DNA from: an uncultured Collinsella sp.
Lineage (GTDB): Bacteria; Actinomycetota; Coriobacteriia; Coriobacteriales; Coriobacteriaceae
Length of the DNA stretch: 13,928 bases
NCBI GenBank assembly: GCA_902478945.1
Contig: CABSMX010000054.1
Location: forward strand, 1-13,928
Direction: 5' to 3'
Part shown: positions 1 to 7,666 of the stretch, piece by piece
Numbering within the stretch: the stretch's first letter is position 1
How the letters are laid out: each line of letters begins with the position of its first letter
Notes under the pieces: model-generated
Databases searched by the model: none
Told to the model about the DNA's origin: nothing
Seen by the model: the letters and a program-made list of their open reading frames with translations, nothing else
Position numbers and translations under genes: made by a program

Positions 1-48
1 TCTACACTCGACTAGTCGTCGGCAGCGTCAGATGTGTATAAGAGACAG
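1..48 (+). other. Nextera i5-side adapter (library artefact)
   Basis: This is not genomic sequence. Bases 1-7 are the end of the P5 oligonucleotide, 8-15 (TCGACTAG) an 8-base i5 index, 16-29 the Nextera read-1 primer segment, and 30-48 the 19-base Tn5 mosaic end. Genomic sequence starts at 49. The adapter creates false coding ends: the aminotransferase frame reads on through it and gains six foreign residues (LSLIHI), and rightward frames gain false starts such as MYKRQ and MCIRDS. Confidence 0.98.
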
Positions 49-996
49 CTCCTTGACCGCCTCGATGGTGGGAAGGAAGCGCACGTGGCGCAGCTGGTTG
101 AGCTTGTCGGCGCTGATGAGGCCGGCCTTCAGGCGCTTGGAGAACTCGGCGATGACCGCGGGGCTCGCACCGATGAAGCCGATGCCGGCGCCCGGGAAGG
201 TAATCTTGGACGTCGAGGCAAAAGCCACCACGCGGTCCTCGGTGCCCGCCGCGCGAGCGAGGTCGAAGATATTGGCGAGCTCGTCGGTCTCGTCGTACAG
301 GTCGTGCACGCAGTAGGCGTTGTCCCAGAAGATGCGGAAATCGGGCGCGGCCGTGGGCATCTCGACCAGGCGACGCACGGTGTCCTCGCTAAAGGTGATG
401 CCCGTGGGGTTGGAATACTTGGGCACGCACCAGATGCCCTTGATGGAGTCGTCGGCGGCAACCAGACGCTCGACCTCGTCCATGTCGGGGCCGTTGTCGG
501 TCATCGCGACGGGGACATTCTCGATACCCAGGTCGGCGGTGATGCCAAAGTGACGGTCGTAGCCGGGAACAGGGCACAGGAACTTGACTTTCTTGCCGTC
601 GTGCGCGGCCTCGTAAGCCTCCCAAGGCTCGCTGCCGCACGAACCGCAGCGCCAAAACATGCCGGCGATATCGTGCTCGATCAGAAGGCTCGACGAACCC
701 AGTACGAGCGTCTGCTCGGCAGGGCAACCCAGGAACTCCCCCGCCAGCTTGCGTGCCGAGGGAATGCCCTCAAAGCAACCGTAGTTTGAGCAGTCGACGT
801 TGCCGTCGTGCAGATCGGCATCGGCATTGAGGATATCGAGCATGGGTCGAGAGATGTCCACCTGGGAGGGCGACGGCTTGCCGCGGGCCATGTCGAGCGC
901 CAGGCCCTTGGCCTTGACCTCGGCGACCTCGGCTTTGAGCGCCTCGATGGCGGCATCGAGTTCGGTGGTTTCCATCTTCTGGTAGATCGTCTGCAT
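49..996 (-). CDS. MocR-type PLP-dependent aminotransferase, C-terminus missing
   Basis: This is a fold-type I pyridoxal-phosphate aminotransferase of the class represented by Pfam Aminotran_MocR; the exact amino donor and acceptor cannot be told from sequence. The native part has 316 residues. Visible motifs are SNYGCFEG at about 70-77, a cofactor-phosphate loop GSSSLL at 100-105, NPTG at 196-199, WDNAY at 224-228 (D225 would contact the pyridine nitrogen), and STSKITFPGAG with K264 as the Schiff-base lysine. Family members are roughly 420-430 residues, so about 100 C-terminal residues are missing because the contig ends in an adapter. Upstream of the ATG at 996 there is an AAAGGT sequence at fair spacing. 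The family is cytosolic. The gene is divergent from the small gene at 1146 and no terminator is visible. Confidence 0.93.
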
Positions 997-1037
997 GGGT
1001 GCGACCTTTCGCGAAGCGGGACGTTGCAGTTCGTCTA

Positions 1038-1043
1038 AGTATA
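1038..1043 (-). promoter_or_regulatory. Candidate -10 box of the aminotransferase gene
   Basis: On the minus strand the sequence reads TATACT, 5 of 6 matches to the sigma-70 -10 consensus, about 42 bases upstream of the start codon. No convincing -35 box is found at the right spacing, so this is a weak call. Confidence 0.35.
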
Positions 1044-1145
1044 GACCGCCACCGCCGCAACGGCATGAAGCCGTGATAGATTAAGTTCATCGCAATGAAT
1101 TATGAATCGCCGCGCATGCCGGCGTGGGGCGCCCAAGGAGGCACT

Positions 1146-1400
1146 ATGGAATACGGATCGTTCCAGGCCGAGGAATTCGGCGACCTGCAGCGCCTGGTCG
1201 ACGGACTGTTTTACGACCGCCGCGCCATCGACCGCCTGGATCTCATCGTACAGGCCGAGATCTTGGACCTGGCGCCCGATCTCATGGAAATCGTGAACCT
1301 ATTGCCGCCCGGCTACTACGACCGCCAATCGCTTTGCGACCAGCTCAACTCCGCCCTTGCCGCCCACGGCTGGGGCGCCGTCTACGGAACGGTGGAATAA
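1146..1400 (+). CDS. Small hypothetical protein (84 aa)
   Basis: I do not recognise this family. The ATG at 1146 is chosen because AAGGAGG lies four bases upstream of it; an in-frame ATG at 1095 would add 17 residues but has no ribosome binding site. The product is acidic, soluble and probably mostly helical. It contains the stretch MEYGSFQAEEFGDLQRLV and ends in GAVYGTVE, with no signal peptide, membrane segment or cysteine pair suggesting metal binding. It is followed by a strong bidirectional hairpin terminator and is transcribed towards nhaA. Strong Shine-Dalgarno spacing and a codon bias like its neighbours make it a likely real gene, but nothing in the context reveals a role. Confidence 0.7.
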   Translation: MEYGSFQAEEFGDLQRLVDGLFYDRRAIDRLDLIVQAEILDLAPDLMEIVNLLPPGYYDRQSLCDQLNSALAAHGWGAVYGTVE

Positions 1401-1431
1401 ACCTAGTCGTTTAAGAACGTCCCCAATGACT

Positions 1432-1469
1432 AAAACGCCGCTTGTGATGGTGTTCACAGGCGGCGTTTT
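1432..1469. terminator. Bidirectional hairpin terminator
   Basis: A 17-bp stem (1432-1447 extended by one wobble pair, with 1454-1469) closes a 6-base loop TGGTGT. The left arm begins with AAAA and the right arm ends with TTTT, so it can work as an intrinsic terminator in both directions. It lies exactly between the converging small gene (ends 1400) and nhaA (ends 1487). Confidence 0.9.
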
Positions 1470-1486
1470 CAAACTTGTATGTGCTT

Positions 1487-2845
1487 TTACTTGTCTTTGG
1501 GCGCGGGGTGTTTGCAGACCACGCTCATGTAGATCATACCGAGCACGGCAGCGGTGACCGAACCGGCAAGGATGGCGGCCTTGGCAGCCAGAACCTCAAA
1601 CTGGGCCGTCGGGAAGGCAAGGCCGCTGATGAGGATCGACATGGTGAAGCCGATGCCGCCCAGAATGCCCACACCGGCAATCATGTGCCAGTTAACGTTA
1701 TGCGGCAGCTCGCAGACCCTAAACTTAACCAGGGCAAACGTCATGCCAAAGATGCCGATCGGCTTGCCCAGCAGCATGCCAAAGTACACGCCGAGCGTCA
1801 CCGGGTCGGTGAGCAGCGTGCTCATATCCACACCCACTAGGCGAACCTGTGCGTTCACGAACGCAAAGATCGGCAGAATCACAAAGTTGACCGGCGTGGA
1901 GATCAGACGCTCCATGCGGATGAGCGGCGGGGTCACGCGGTGCATGACGCGCTCGACCCTGGTGGTCGAGACGGTAAAGTCATGCTGGCCCAGGATGTGT
2001 GCCTCGTCGTCGTAGCGGTCATCAAGCAGCGGCAGGCACTCGCCCAACCAATCGGTGAGGCTATCGAGCTTGACGCCGCACTTGGCCGGAATGGTAAAGG
2101 CCAGGATGACGCCGGCGAGCGTGGCATGTACACCGCTCTTGAACATGCAGAACCACAACAGCAGGCCCAGTACCGAATACGGGGCGAGGCGGTAATGCTG
2201 CGTCTTGTTGAGCCACACGAGCGCGCAGGTCACAAGCGCAGCGGCGCCCAACCAAAACGGATTGGGGCTCTGACCGTAGAAGATGGCGATGGCGGCGATG
2301 GAGATGAGGTCATCGGCGATGGCGAGCGTCGAGAAGAACACGCGCACGCCGTTGGGCACGTGGTTGCCCAAAAGCGACAGCACGCCCAGCGCAAAGGCAA
2401 TATCGGTTGCCATGGGGATGGCCCAACCGTTGCGGGCGCCGGCATGGTTAAAGATCAGGTAGATGCAGGCAGGAACGACGACGCCGCCCACGGCCGCCAG
2501 CATGGGAAGCATGGCCTGACGCGGATTCTTGAGCTCGCCGACCGTCATCTCGTACTTAAGCTCAATGCCCACCAACAAAAAGAAAATCGCCATGAGGAAG
2601 TCGTTGACGAAAAGCTCAACGGTAAGACCGGCCGTAAGGTTGCCCAGACCCACATACAGCGGGGTCTCCAAAAAGTGATGGATGGCCTCGTAGGCATCGG
2701 TATTGGCGCAAATGACGGCGGCGATGGCGGCGATGACCATAACCGCGGCGGAAATCGTGCCGTTCTCGGCGATGCACTCCCAAATGTCGTGGCGTTCAAA
2801 GCGCTTGCGCTCACGGACGTTGAACAGCTGCTCGGTTGCTGCCAT
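1487..2845 (-). CDS. nhaA: Na+/H+ antiporter NhaA
   Basis: This is an integral membrane secondary transporter that expels Na+ (or Li+) in exchange for protons, setting pH and sodium balance. It has 452 residues with about a dozen hydrophobic segments. Diagnostic residues are present: ATDIAFALG with D148, LAIADDL with the ion-binding pair D178-D179 (counterparts of E. coli D163/D164), GKPIGI with K361 (counterpart of K300), and GGIGFTMSI near 396-404. It is longer than the 388-residue E. coli protein mainly because of a charged loop at about 260-312 and an extended N-terminus. The ATG is supported by AAAGGAGC upstream; a short hairpin sits immediately before that site. It appears to be a single-gene unit between two terminators. 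Confidence 0.97.
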   Translation of the reverse strand: MAATEQLFNVRERKRFERHDIWECIAENGTISAAVMVIAAIAAVICANTDAYEAIHHFLETPLYVGLGNLTAGLTVELFVNDFLMAIFFLLVGIELKYEMTVGELKNPRQAMLPMLAAVGGVVVPACIYLIFNHAGARNGWAIPMATDIAFALGVLSLLGNHVPNGVRVFFSTLAIADDLISIAAIAIFYGQSPNPFWLGAAALVTCALVWLNKTQHYRLAPYSVLGLLLWFCMFKSGVHATLAGVILAFTIPAKCGVKLDSLTDWLGECLPLLDDRYDDEAHILGQHDFTVSTTRVERVMHRVTPPLIRMERLISTPVNFVILPIFAFVNAQVRLVGVDMSTLLTDPVTLGVYFGMLLGKPIGIFGMTFALVKFRVCELPHNVNWHMIAGVGILGGIGFTMSILISGLAFPTAQFEVLAAKAAILAGSVTAAVLGMIYMSVVCKHPAPKDK

Positions 2846-2859
2846 GGGCGGCTCCTTTC

Positions 2860-2875
2860 ACGGGAAAGCTCCCGT
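2860..2875 (-). promoter_or_regulatory. Leader hairpin next to the nhaA ribosome binding site
   Basis: ACGGGA and TCCCGT form a 6-bp stem with a 4-base loop, placed directly 5' of the AAAGGAGC ribosome binding site of nhaA in the mRNA. It could influence translation initiation or mRNA stability. It matches no riboswitch I know. Confidence 0.35.
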
Positions 2876-3052
2876 CTTAAAAAAGCACGGCCCGCCCAAG
2901 TGGCGGCGCCGCGCTCTAACGTATTACGCTTGCATCTAGCCTACCCTGCACGACAAGCACGCAGGCGTGGCCGAAAAGCGGAACCACAGGTTGAACATTA
3001 TTTGCTCAACGGCACGGGCACGCCTGTCCAAGAGACGACGCGGCGCATGCAC

Positions 3053-3092
3053 AAAAAACGACCGGAGCGCGGGGCGTCCGCGATCCGGTCGT
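3053..3092 (-). terminator. Intrinsic terminator of ppaC
   Basis: In the minus-strand transcript, a 9-bp stem (3084-3092 with 3058-3066) is continued, after one G-A mismatch, by a 5-bp stem (3078-3082 with 3068-3072) closing a 5-base loop. It is followed by a run of six T. It lies 20 bases after the ppaC stop codon. Confidence 0.92.
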
Positions 3093-3111
3093 GGCGTTTG
3101 GTCAACTAAAC

Positions 3112-4035
3112 CTAGCAGGCGGCCATGATGGGGGCAGCGACCTGCTTCTTACGGGAGAGGACGCCCGGCATCCAGACGCCGTCGTGCTCATCGGCAATGC
3201 CCAGGCCCTTCTGAGCAGCCTCGGTCTCGCCCTCGAGCAGGACCTGCGAGCCCTCCTCCATGATGTCGGTGATGCACAGGACAATGCCGTCAGCACCCTT
3301 CTCGGCGGCGTAGGCGCGCATGGCCTCGCGGATCTCGTCGATCATGCCAAGCGCACGGCTCTTGTCGACGGTCTCGTACTGGCCGATGAGCAGCTTCTTG
3401 CCGGCGGGCTCGAACATCTTGATGTCGTTGCCGACCATCTCGGCAGCGGTGAAGGAGCCGGACGGGCGGGTAAGGAAGACCTCCATGCCAAACTTGACCG
3501 GGTCGACGCCCACCTGCTCGCCGAGCTTGGCGGCGACGGCGCGGTCGACATCGGTGGTGGTGGGGCTCTTGAGCATGAGCGTGTCGGTCATCATGGCCGA
3601 AAGCAGCAGCTTGGCCTGGACGTCGGAAAGCTCAACGCCGAGCACGCCGGCGAGCTTGGTGACGATGGTGCAGCTGGAGCCCCAGGGCAGGCAGATGTAG
3701 TGCAGCGGGCCGGCGGTCTCGAAGTCGCCGATGCGGTGATGGTCGACAACACCAAAGACCGTGGCGTCCTTAAGGCCGGCGACGGATTGGGCGGACTCGT
3801 TGTGGTCGGTGAGGACGACGAGCTGACCGGCCTCGACGGACTCGATCACGCGGGGCTCGGCAATGCCGGCATCGGCGAGCAGCTTGGCGGACTCGGCCGG
3901 AAGCTGGCCCAGAGCGCAAGCCTCGTAGGTGTTGCCGGCATACTCAACCTGGTTAAGCAGCTGGCACAGGACGACGGCGCTCATGATGGCGTCGTTATCG
4001 GGGTTCTGGTGACCAAAGACAAGAACGTTTGCCAT
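3112..4035 (-). CDS. ppaC: Manganese-dependent (family II) inorganic pyrophosphatase
   Basis: It hydrolyses pyrophosphate to two phosphates in the cytosol, pulling biosynthetic reactions forward. The 307 residues match the DHH-superfamily PPase length. Motifs are GHQNPDND at 8-15 (H9, D13 and D15 bind metal), TDHNE at 76-80 (D77), VVDHH at 96-100 (the DHH motif, H99 and H100), MMTDT at 148-152 (D151), and the C-terminal substrate loop SRKKQ at 294-298. No regulatory CBS or DRTGG domain is inserted, so this is the short, unregulated form. The start is supported by GGAGG six bases upstream. A strong terminator follows. It is probably transcribed alone, 166 bases downstream of the ROK kinase, with a perfect inverted repeat in that gap. 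Confidence 0.97.
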   Translation of the reverse strand: MANVLVFGHQNPDNDAIMSAVVLCQLLNQVEYAGNTYEACALGQLPAESAKLLADAGIAEPRVIESVEAGQLVVLTDHNESAQSVAGLKDATVFGVVDHHRIGDFETAGPLHYICLPWGSSCTIVTKLAGVLGVELSDVQAKLLLSAMMTDTLMLKSPTTTDVDRAVAAKLGEQVGVDPVKFGMEVFLTRPSGSFTAAEMVGNDIKMFEPAGKKLLIGQYETVDKSRALGMIDEIREAMRAYAAEKGADGIVLCITDIMEEGSQVLLEGETEAAQKGLGIADEHDGVWMPGVLSRKKQVAAPIMAAC

Positions 4036-4157
4036 GGATATCCTCCACTTGATATGTGTACTTGGACGTAGCTATGGTAGCACGCCGATGCCGAGCCTTC
4101 GCAGACGGAAGGGCCACGGCATATTTTGTGGCAGGTATGGGGGCCAAGGCTGTCCCT

Positions 4158-4200
4158 TTTGCACCATGTTGGTGCAAAGTAACCTGACCCCCTTGCACCA
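4158..4200. repeat. Perfect inverted repeat TTTGCACCA / TGGTGCAAA plus a third half-copy
   Basis: TTTGCACCA (4158-4166) and TGGTGCAAA (4170-4178) are perfectly complementary across a 3-base spacer. A further TTGCACCA lies at 4193-4200, ending one base before the ROK kinase stop codon. The stretch lies between the ROK gene and ppaC. It could be an operator upstream of ppaC or part of a dispersed palindromic repeat; there is no T-run to make it a good terminator in either direction. Confidence 0.6.
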
Positions 4201-4201
4201 G

Positions 4202-5155
4202 CTATTTACCGGCGGCGCGCAGGGCTACGTAGGCGGCACCGATGATGCCGGCGTCGTTTCCGAGCGAAGCGACCTTAATGGGCGTCTCGCGCGAGGCGGA
4301 AAGCGCGTAGCGCTGGAAGTGCTCGCGAACCTTATCGAGGTAGACATCGGCCGAAGCGGACGCGCCGCCACCGATCAGGAACATCTCGGGGTCGACCACG
4401 TTGGCGATAAGTGCCAGAGCACGACCGAGATAGTCAGCCATGGTATCGGCAGCTGCCAGCGCGAGCTTGTCGCCCTCGCGGCAGGCCTGGAACACGTCCT
4501 TGGAATCGGAGGGGCCGGTGAGCTCGATGGGCTCGACGCCCGCCTTCTTGCACTCGGCCAGGTAATTGCTCACCACGCCGGTGGCGCTGGAATACTGCTC
4601 CAGGTGGCCATGGCCGCCACAGCCGCAGGTGCGCTCCTCGGCCGGGTTCAGGCACATGTGGCCAATCTCGCCGCCGGCACCCACAACGCCCGATACCACG
4701 TCGCCGTTAACGATAACGCCGCCGCCCACGCCGGTACCGATGGTGACCATCACCACGTTCTGCACGCCCTTGGCAGAACCGAGCCAGGCCTCGCCCATGG
4801 CGGCGGCGTTGGCATCGTTCTCATACTTAACGACCGCATCAGGGCAGTGCTCCTGGATGGCGATCTTGAGCTCGGGCAGGTTAATGGCAATGTTGGCCTT
4901 GACCTTGGCATCGCCCGACGCCGGGATGGGGCACGGAACGGCCAGGCCAATGCCTGCCACAAAGGCGCGCGGAATCTGCGCCTTGGCGACCACCTGGTCG
5001 ATAGCCTCGGTCACCGCGGCAAAGCCCGCAGCGTCAACGATGGGAGGCGTGGGCACGCTGGCCTTGGCCAGCAGATTTCCGTCCTCGTCGAACAGGCCCT
5101 CCTTAACCGAAGTGCCGCCGACGTCGATGCCGATGTAGTACTGCTTGGGTTCCAT
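4202..5155 (-). CDS. ROK-family glucokinase
   Basis: This is an ATP-dependent hexokinase of the ROK family, most likely glucokinase making glucose 6-phosphate. It has 317 residues. The ATP-binding signature GIDVGGTSVKEGLF lies at 9-22, ENDANAAAMGE at 112-122 has D114 as catalytic base, TIGTGVGGG is at 138-146, and GGEIGH at 161-166 supplies E163 and zinc ligand H166. The cysteine motif reads CGCGGHGHLE (177-186): C177 and C179 are present, but the third conserved cysteine is H184. The ATG at 5155 is preferred because AAAGGTGG lies upstream; an earlier in-frame ATG at 5182 lacks a ribosome site. It could equally use another sugar such as fructose or N-acetylmannosamine, but glucokinase fits the beta-glucoside locus next door. 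Confidence 0.9.
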   Translation of the reverse strand: MEPKQYYIGIDVGGTSVKEGLFDEDGNLLAKASVPTPPIVDAAGFAAVTEAIDQVVAKAQIPRAFVAGIGLAVPCPIPASGDAKVKANIAINLPELKIAIQEHCPDAVVKYENDANAAAMGEAWLGSAKGVQNVVMVTIGTGVGGGVIVNGDVVSGVVGAGGEIGHMCLNPAEERTCGCGGHGHLEQYSSATGVVSNYLAECKKAGVEPIELTGPSDSKDVFQACREGDKLALAAADTMADYLGRALALIANVVDPEMFLIGGGASASADVYLDKVREHFQRYALSASRETPIKVASLGNDAGIIGAAYVALRAAGK

Positions 5156-5209
5156 GGGGGCCCACCTTTCTCGTTTAAACATTGCCTGTATGGTACCGCT
5201 CCCAAAGCA

Positions 5210-5250
5210 AAAACCTACCAAAAAGGGACAGGTTTGTTTTGGCAGGTTTT
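5210..5250. repeat. REP-like palindromic repeat, copy 1
   Basis: The arms 5210-5223 and 5237-5250 (right arm TTTTGGCAGGTTTT) are complementary at 13 of 14 positions. The stretch 5225-5248 closely matches both arms of the larger inverted repeat at 9103-9190, so it is one member of a dispersed family. It lies in the leader region upstream of the ROK kinase. Confidence 0.65.
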
Positions 5251-5299
5251 ATCTGGGGAAACGCAAATGGCCGCTTAATAGGTCGCGCAAGACCTTCCC

Positions 5300-5338
5300 C
5301 AAATATAAAGGCGCCGGGAGGCGGAGACTCCCGGCGCC
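5300..5338 (-). terminator. Intrinsic terminator of the PTS operon
   Basis: An 11-bp perfect stem (5310-5320 with 5328-5338) has a 7-base loop. In the minus-strand transcript it is followed by the T-rich TTTATATTT. It lies about 60 bases beyond the IIA stop codon and ends the GH1-PTS operon. The T-run is interrupted, so termination may be incomplete. Confidence 0.8.
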
Positions 5339-5396
5339 CGTCAAAGGGACTGTGTTGTCTGTTGGACCGCACGGCCCATCGCGGCGATAACGCCGA

Positions 5397-5729
5397 CTAG
5401 GCCTGAAGTACCTGCAGCTGCTTGTGAATCTCGATGAGCTCCGTCGCCATGACGCGCATGGTCTCGGTACCGGCCATCTGGTCCTCGGCATGCAGCAGAA
5501 TCAACGGGGCCTCGCCGTTACGCTCGCCGTTGGCCTCCTTCTTCAGAAGCCCCATGTGAACATCGTGGCCACCGTTATAGGCCTCGTCGCCCTGCTTGAT
5601 AAGCTCCTCGGCGGCGTCAAAATCGCCCTCCTTGGCCTTTTGCACGGCATTGATGTACATGCTCTTGGCGGTACCGACGTAGCTGATGATCTCGAAGCAG
5701 GTCATCTGCAGTTCGTTCATATCCTCCAT
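5397..5729 (-). CDS. PTS lactose/cellobiose-type enzyme IIA
   Basis: This is a cytosolic phosphocarrier that takes phosphate from HPr and passes it to the IIB protein. It has 110 residues from the chosen ATG, the size of stand-alone LacF/CelC proteins. The active histidine is in LILLHAEDQM (H80), followed by the conserved D83, and the sequence is a three-helix-bundle type. The start is uncertain. A GTG at 5738 directly abuts the IIB stop codon, ATG 5729 has AGGTG at good spacing, and ATG 5720 has GGAGG but only two bases away. IIB ends at 5739, so translation of the two is surely coupled. It is the last gene of the operon, followed by a hairpin terminator. The substrate class (cellobiose, chitobiose or lactose) cannot be fixed from IIA alone. 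Confidence 0.93.
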   Translation of the reverse strand: MEDMNELQMTCFEIISYVGTAKSMYINAVQKAKEGDFDAAEELIKQGDEAYNGGHDVHMGLLKKEANGERNGEAPLILLHAEDQMAGTETMRVMATELIEIHKQLQVLQA

Positions 5730-5738
5730 GCGGAGCAC

Positions 5739-6041
5739 CTAGCCCATCACGCTGACGCAGTGGTCGATGATGCCGGCAGCGTTCATGCGGCCGTAGTCGA
5801 CCATGTTGATGACCTCGACCGGAAAACGACCGGCGGCCTCCTTCTCAAAATCGCCCTTGGTGTAGCCGATCTGCGGACCAAGCAGCAACATGTCGCACTC
5901 GTCCAGGTGATCGTGGGCCTCGTTCATGGGACGAGCCTCGACCTCAATATCCAGACCACGGTTTGCAACCTCGGCCTGCATCTTCTGGACCAGCAGGCTC
6001 GTGGACATGCCGGCATTGCAGCAGAGCATGATCTTCTTCAT
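5739..6041 (-). CDS. PTS lactose/cellobiose-type enzyme IIB
   Basis: This small cytosolic protein (100 aa) receives phosphate from IIA on a cysteine and gives it to the sugar during transport by IIC. The N-terminal phosphorylation loop LCCNAGMSTSLLV is at 6-18. C8, directly before NAGMST, is the expected phosphocysteine; the neighbouring C7 is an extra. LLLGPQIGY follows at about 52-60. The start has an excellent AAGGAGG upstream. It lies 161 bases downstream of the IIC gene, an unusually long gap inside such an operon that holds GC-rich hairpins, and it abuts the IIA gene without spacing. Confidence 0.95.
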   Translation of the reverse strand: MKKIMLCCNAGMSTSLLVQKMQAEVANRGLDIEVEARPMNEAHDHLDECDMLLLGPQIGYTKGDFEKEAAGRFPVEVINMVDYGRMNAAGIIDHCVSVMG

Positions 6042-6103
6042 GGTTTCCTCCTTATAACTGCGCGGCGCGCAGACGACAACTGGTTGTATTCCTTGCGGCT
6101 ATT

Positions 6104-6173
6104 GTGCCCGCTCCCCTGTATCTTTACGCAAGGGAGAGAGCCGCGGGCACCGGCACCGCGTACCGGCGCCCGC
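6104..6173 (-). promoter_or_regulatory. Overlapping alternative hairpins between the IIC and IIB genes
   Basis: In the gap between the two PTS genes, segment 6143-6153 can pair with 6163-6173 (GCGGGC and CCGG blocks, one mismatch, 9-base loop). Its first part, 6143-6150, can instead pair with 6104-6111 (8 bp, extended by TCCC with GGGA). The two structures exclude each other. No T-run follows either one, so they look more like an mRNA processing or stability element than a terminator. Confidence 0.45.
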
Positions 6174-6202
6174 AAAGGTGAAAGGGACGAACGTTAGGCG
6201 TT

Positions 6203-7546
6203 CTACTCGGCGAGAGCCTCCTGCTTGGCGATTGCCTTCTCGGAAATCTTCATAAAGGGCAGGTAGACGGCCATGCCAATGACAATCTCGAGAGCCTGCC
6301 ACACGCCGGCGCGCCAGTCAAAGCCCGTAGCGAGCAGGGCATTGATGACGGGAGGCATGGTCCAGGGCACCTGGGCGATGCAGGGGCTGATGATGCCTGC
6401 GCAGGTAAGGCCATAGGTGATGCCGATGAACAGATCGGGAAGAAGGACGAACGGGATCATGAGCGGCAGGTTGTACACGATGGGGTAACCGTAGATAACC
6501 GGCTCGTTGATGTTGAACAGACCAGGCAGGATAGCCATCTTGGAAACGGTCTCGGAAGCCTTGTTCTTGGAGAACAGGAGCGTGTCGAGCAGAAGCATGA
6601 GGGTGCAGCCCGAGCCGCCGATGAGGGCGAAGCTGTTAACGATCTGCATGTTCATGTAGTGATCGGGCTGGATGGTGCCACCGGCGGCAAAGGTAGCCAT
6701 GTTGTCGACGATGAGCATGGTCAGGATCGGCTCGACGGTAGCGCCAGAGATGGTGGACTGGTGAATACCGACGCAGAACAGCAGGTTAGCAAGGGTGTAG
6801 ATGAGGATAACAGCCCACGGACCGGCGTTCATGATGCTCTTGAGCGGGTTGGAGATGCACGTGGAGATGATGGTGCACAGATCGGTGCCGGCGCACACGG
6901 CGAGCAGGGCTGCGGCAAGAGCGAAGATCGCGAGGTTGAGCAGCATCGGGATCATGACGTTGAAGGAGTTGGAGACCGCGGGAGGCACGCCCTCGCCCAG
7001 CTTAACCTTGAGCTTCTCGACGCCAGAAATCTTGATGAAGAGCGAGACGGAAAGCAGGGCGATGATAATAGCCGAGAACAGACCGTTGGTGCCGGTGTTG
7101 GCAGTCGAAAGGGCGCCCGTGACCTCGGCGGAGGTGATCTTGTCGGTGAGCAGCGGGCTCGTGGCGGCAAGCGAGGCGGTGATCTGCTGCGGCATCATGA
7201 TGACGAAAGCAGAGATAGCGACGACCACGCAAGCGAGCGGGTTATCGAAACGCTTGTTCTTAGCGAGGCTGTAGCCAATCAATCCGGCCAAGATAATGGC
7301 AGAGACGTTGAGGGTGCCCAGCGTAATTGCCGAACCCCACGTCTGAAGGTTGGCAAGGCCCGCCGCATCGAGCGGGAACAGAGGGAACACGACGTTGTTA
7401 ATAAGAACCGCGATACCCGCAAGGATATAGAGCGGCGTGATGGTCGCGAAGGCGTCACGCAGGGAACGCAGGTGAACCTGGTTTCCCACCTTCGCAGAGA
7501 CCTCGGCAAACTTGTCGAGGAAGCTCTTTCCGTTGTCACTGGCCAT
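6203..7546 (-). CDS. PTS lactose/cellobiose-family enzyme IIC (permease)
   Basis: This is the membrane channel of the sugar phosphotransferase system. It binds a beta-linked disaccharide outside and moves it in for phosphorylation by IIB. It has 447 residues with about ten hydrophobic segments. Family landmarks are an amphipathic N-terminus before LRDAFATITPLYILAG (28-43), GIHQ at 260-263 (H262) and NINEPVIYGYPIVYN at 345-359 (E348), the two residues that contact sugar in the structurally known ChbC-type IIC. There are no fused IIA or IIB domains, which fits the separate genes downstream. TTAGGAGC supports the ATG. The gene is 120 bases downstream of the GH1 gene, and the two are probably co-transcribed. 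Confidence 0.96.
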   Translation of the reverse strand: MASDNGKSFLDKFAEVSAKVGNQVHLRSLRDAFATITPLYILAGIAVLINNVVFPLFPLDAAGLANLQTWGSAITLGTLNVSAIILAGLIGYSLAKNKRFDNPLACVVVAISAFVIMMPQQITASLAATSPLLTDKITSAEVTGALSTANTGTNGLFSAIIIALLSVSLFIKISGVEKLKVKLGEGVPPAVSNSFNVMIPMLLNLAIFALAAALLAVCAGTDLCTIISTCISNPLKSIMNAGPWAVILIYTLANLLFCVGIHQSTISGATVEPILTMLIVDNMATFAAGGTIQPDHYMNMQIVNSFALIGGSGCTLMLLLDTLLFSKNKASETVSKMAILPGLFNINEPVIYGYPIVYNLPLMIPFVLLPDLFIGITYGLTCAGIISPCIAQVPWTMPPVINALLATGFDWRAGVWQALEIVIGMAVYLPFMKISEKAIAKQEALAE

Positions 7547-7666
7547 GATTGCTCCTAACTTTCAAATCCGGCCTTTTCCTATGCGCACGGTGGTCTGTCG
7601 CCCTCTGCCACCAGATGTGCCATGTGTTGCGCGCAGCGGCGCGCGGTCTGGGCGTTCGCCCGTTCG

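Noticed and set aside
2846..3052. Riboswitch in front of nhaA
   Set aside because: I cannot fold the leader into a known sodium or other riboswitch; only a short hairpin next to the ribosome site is visible.
1940..3109. Plus-strand frame of 389 codons opposite nhaA
   Set aside because: Shadow frame with a composition typical of antisense translation; nhaA is certain.
3091..4071. Plus-strand frame of 326 codons opposite ppaC
   Set aside because: Shadow of ppaC: low-complexity Gly/Asp/Leu-rich translation, with all pyrophosphatase motifs on the other strand.
5156..5221. Longer start for the ROK kinase (22 extra residues)
   Set aside because: The extension has no ribosome binding site, overlaps the leader repeat and adds residues before the conserved ATP motif that the family lacks.
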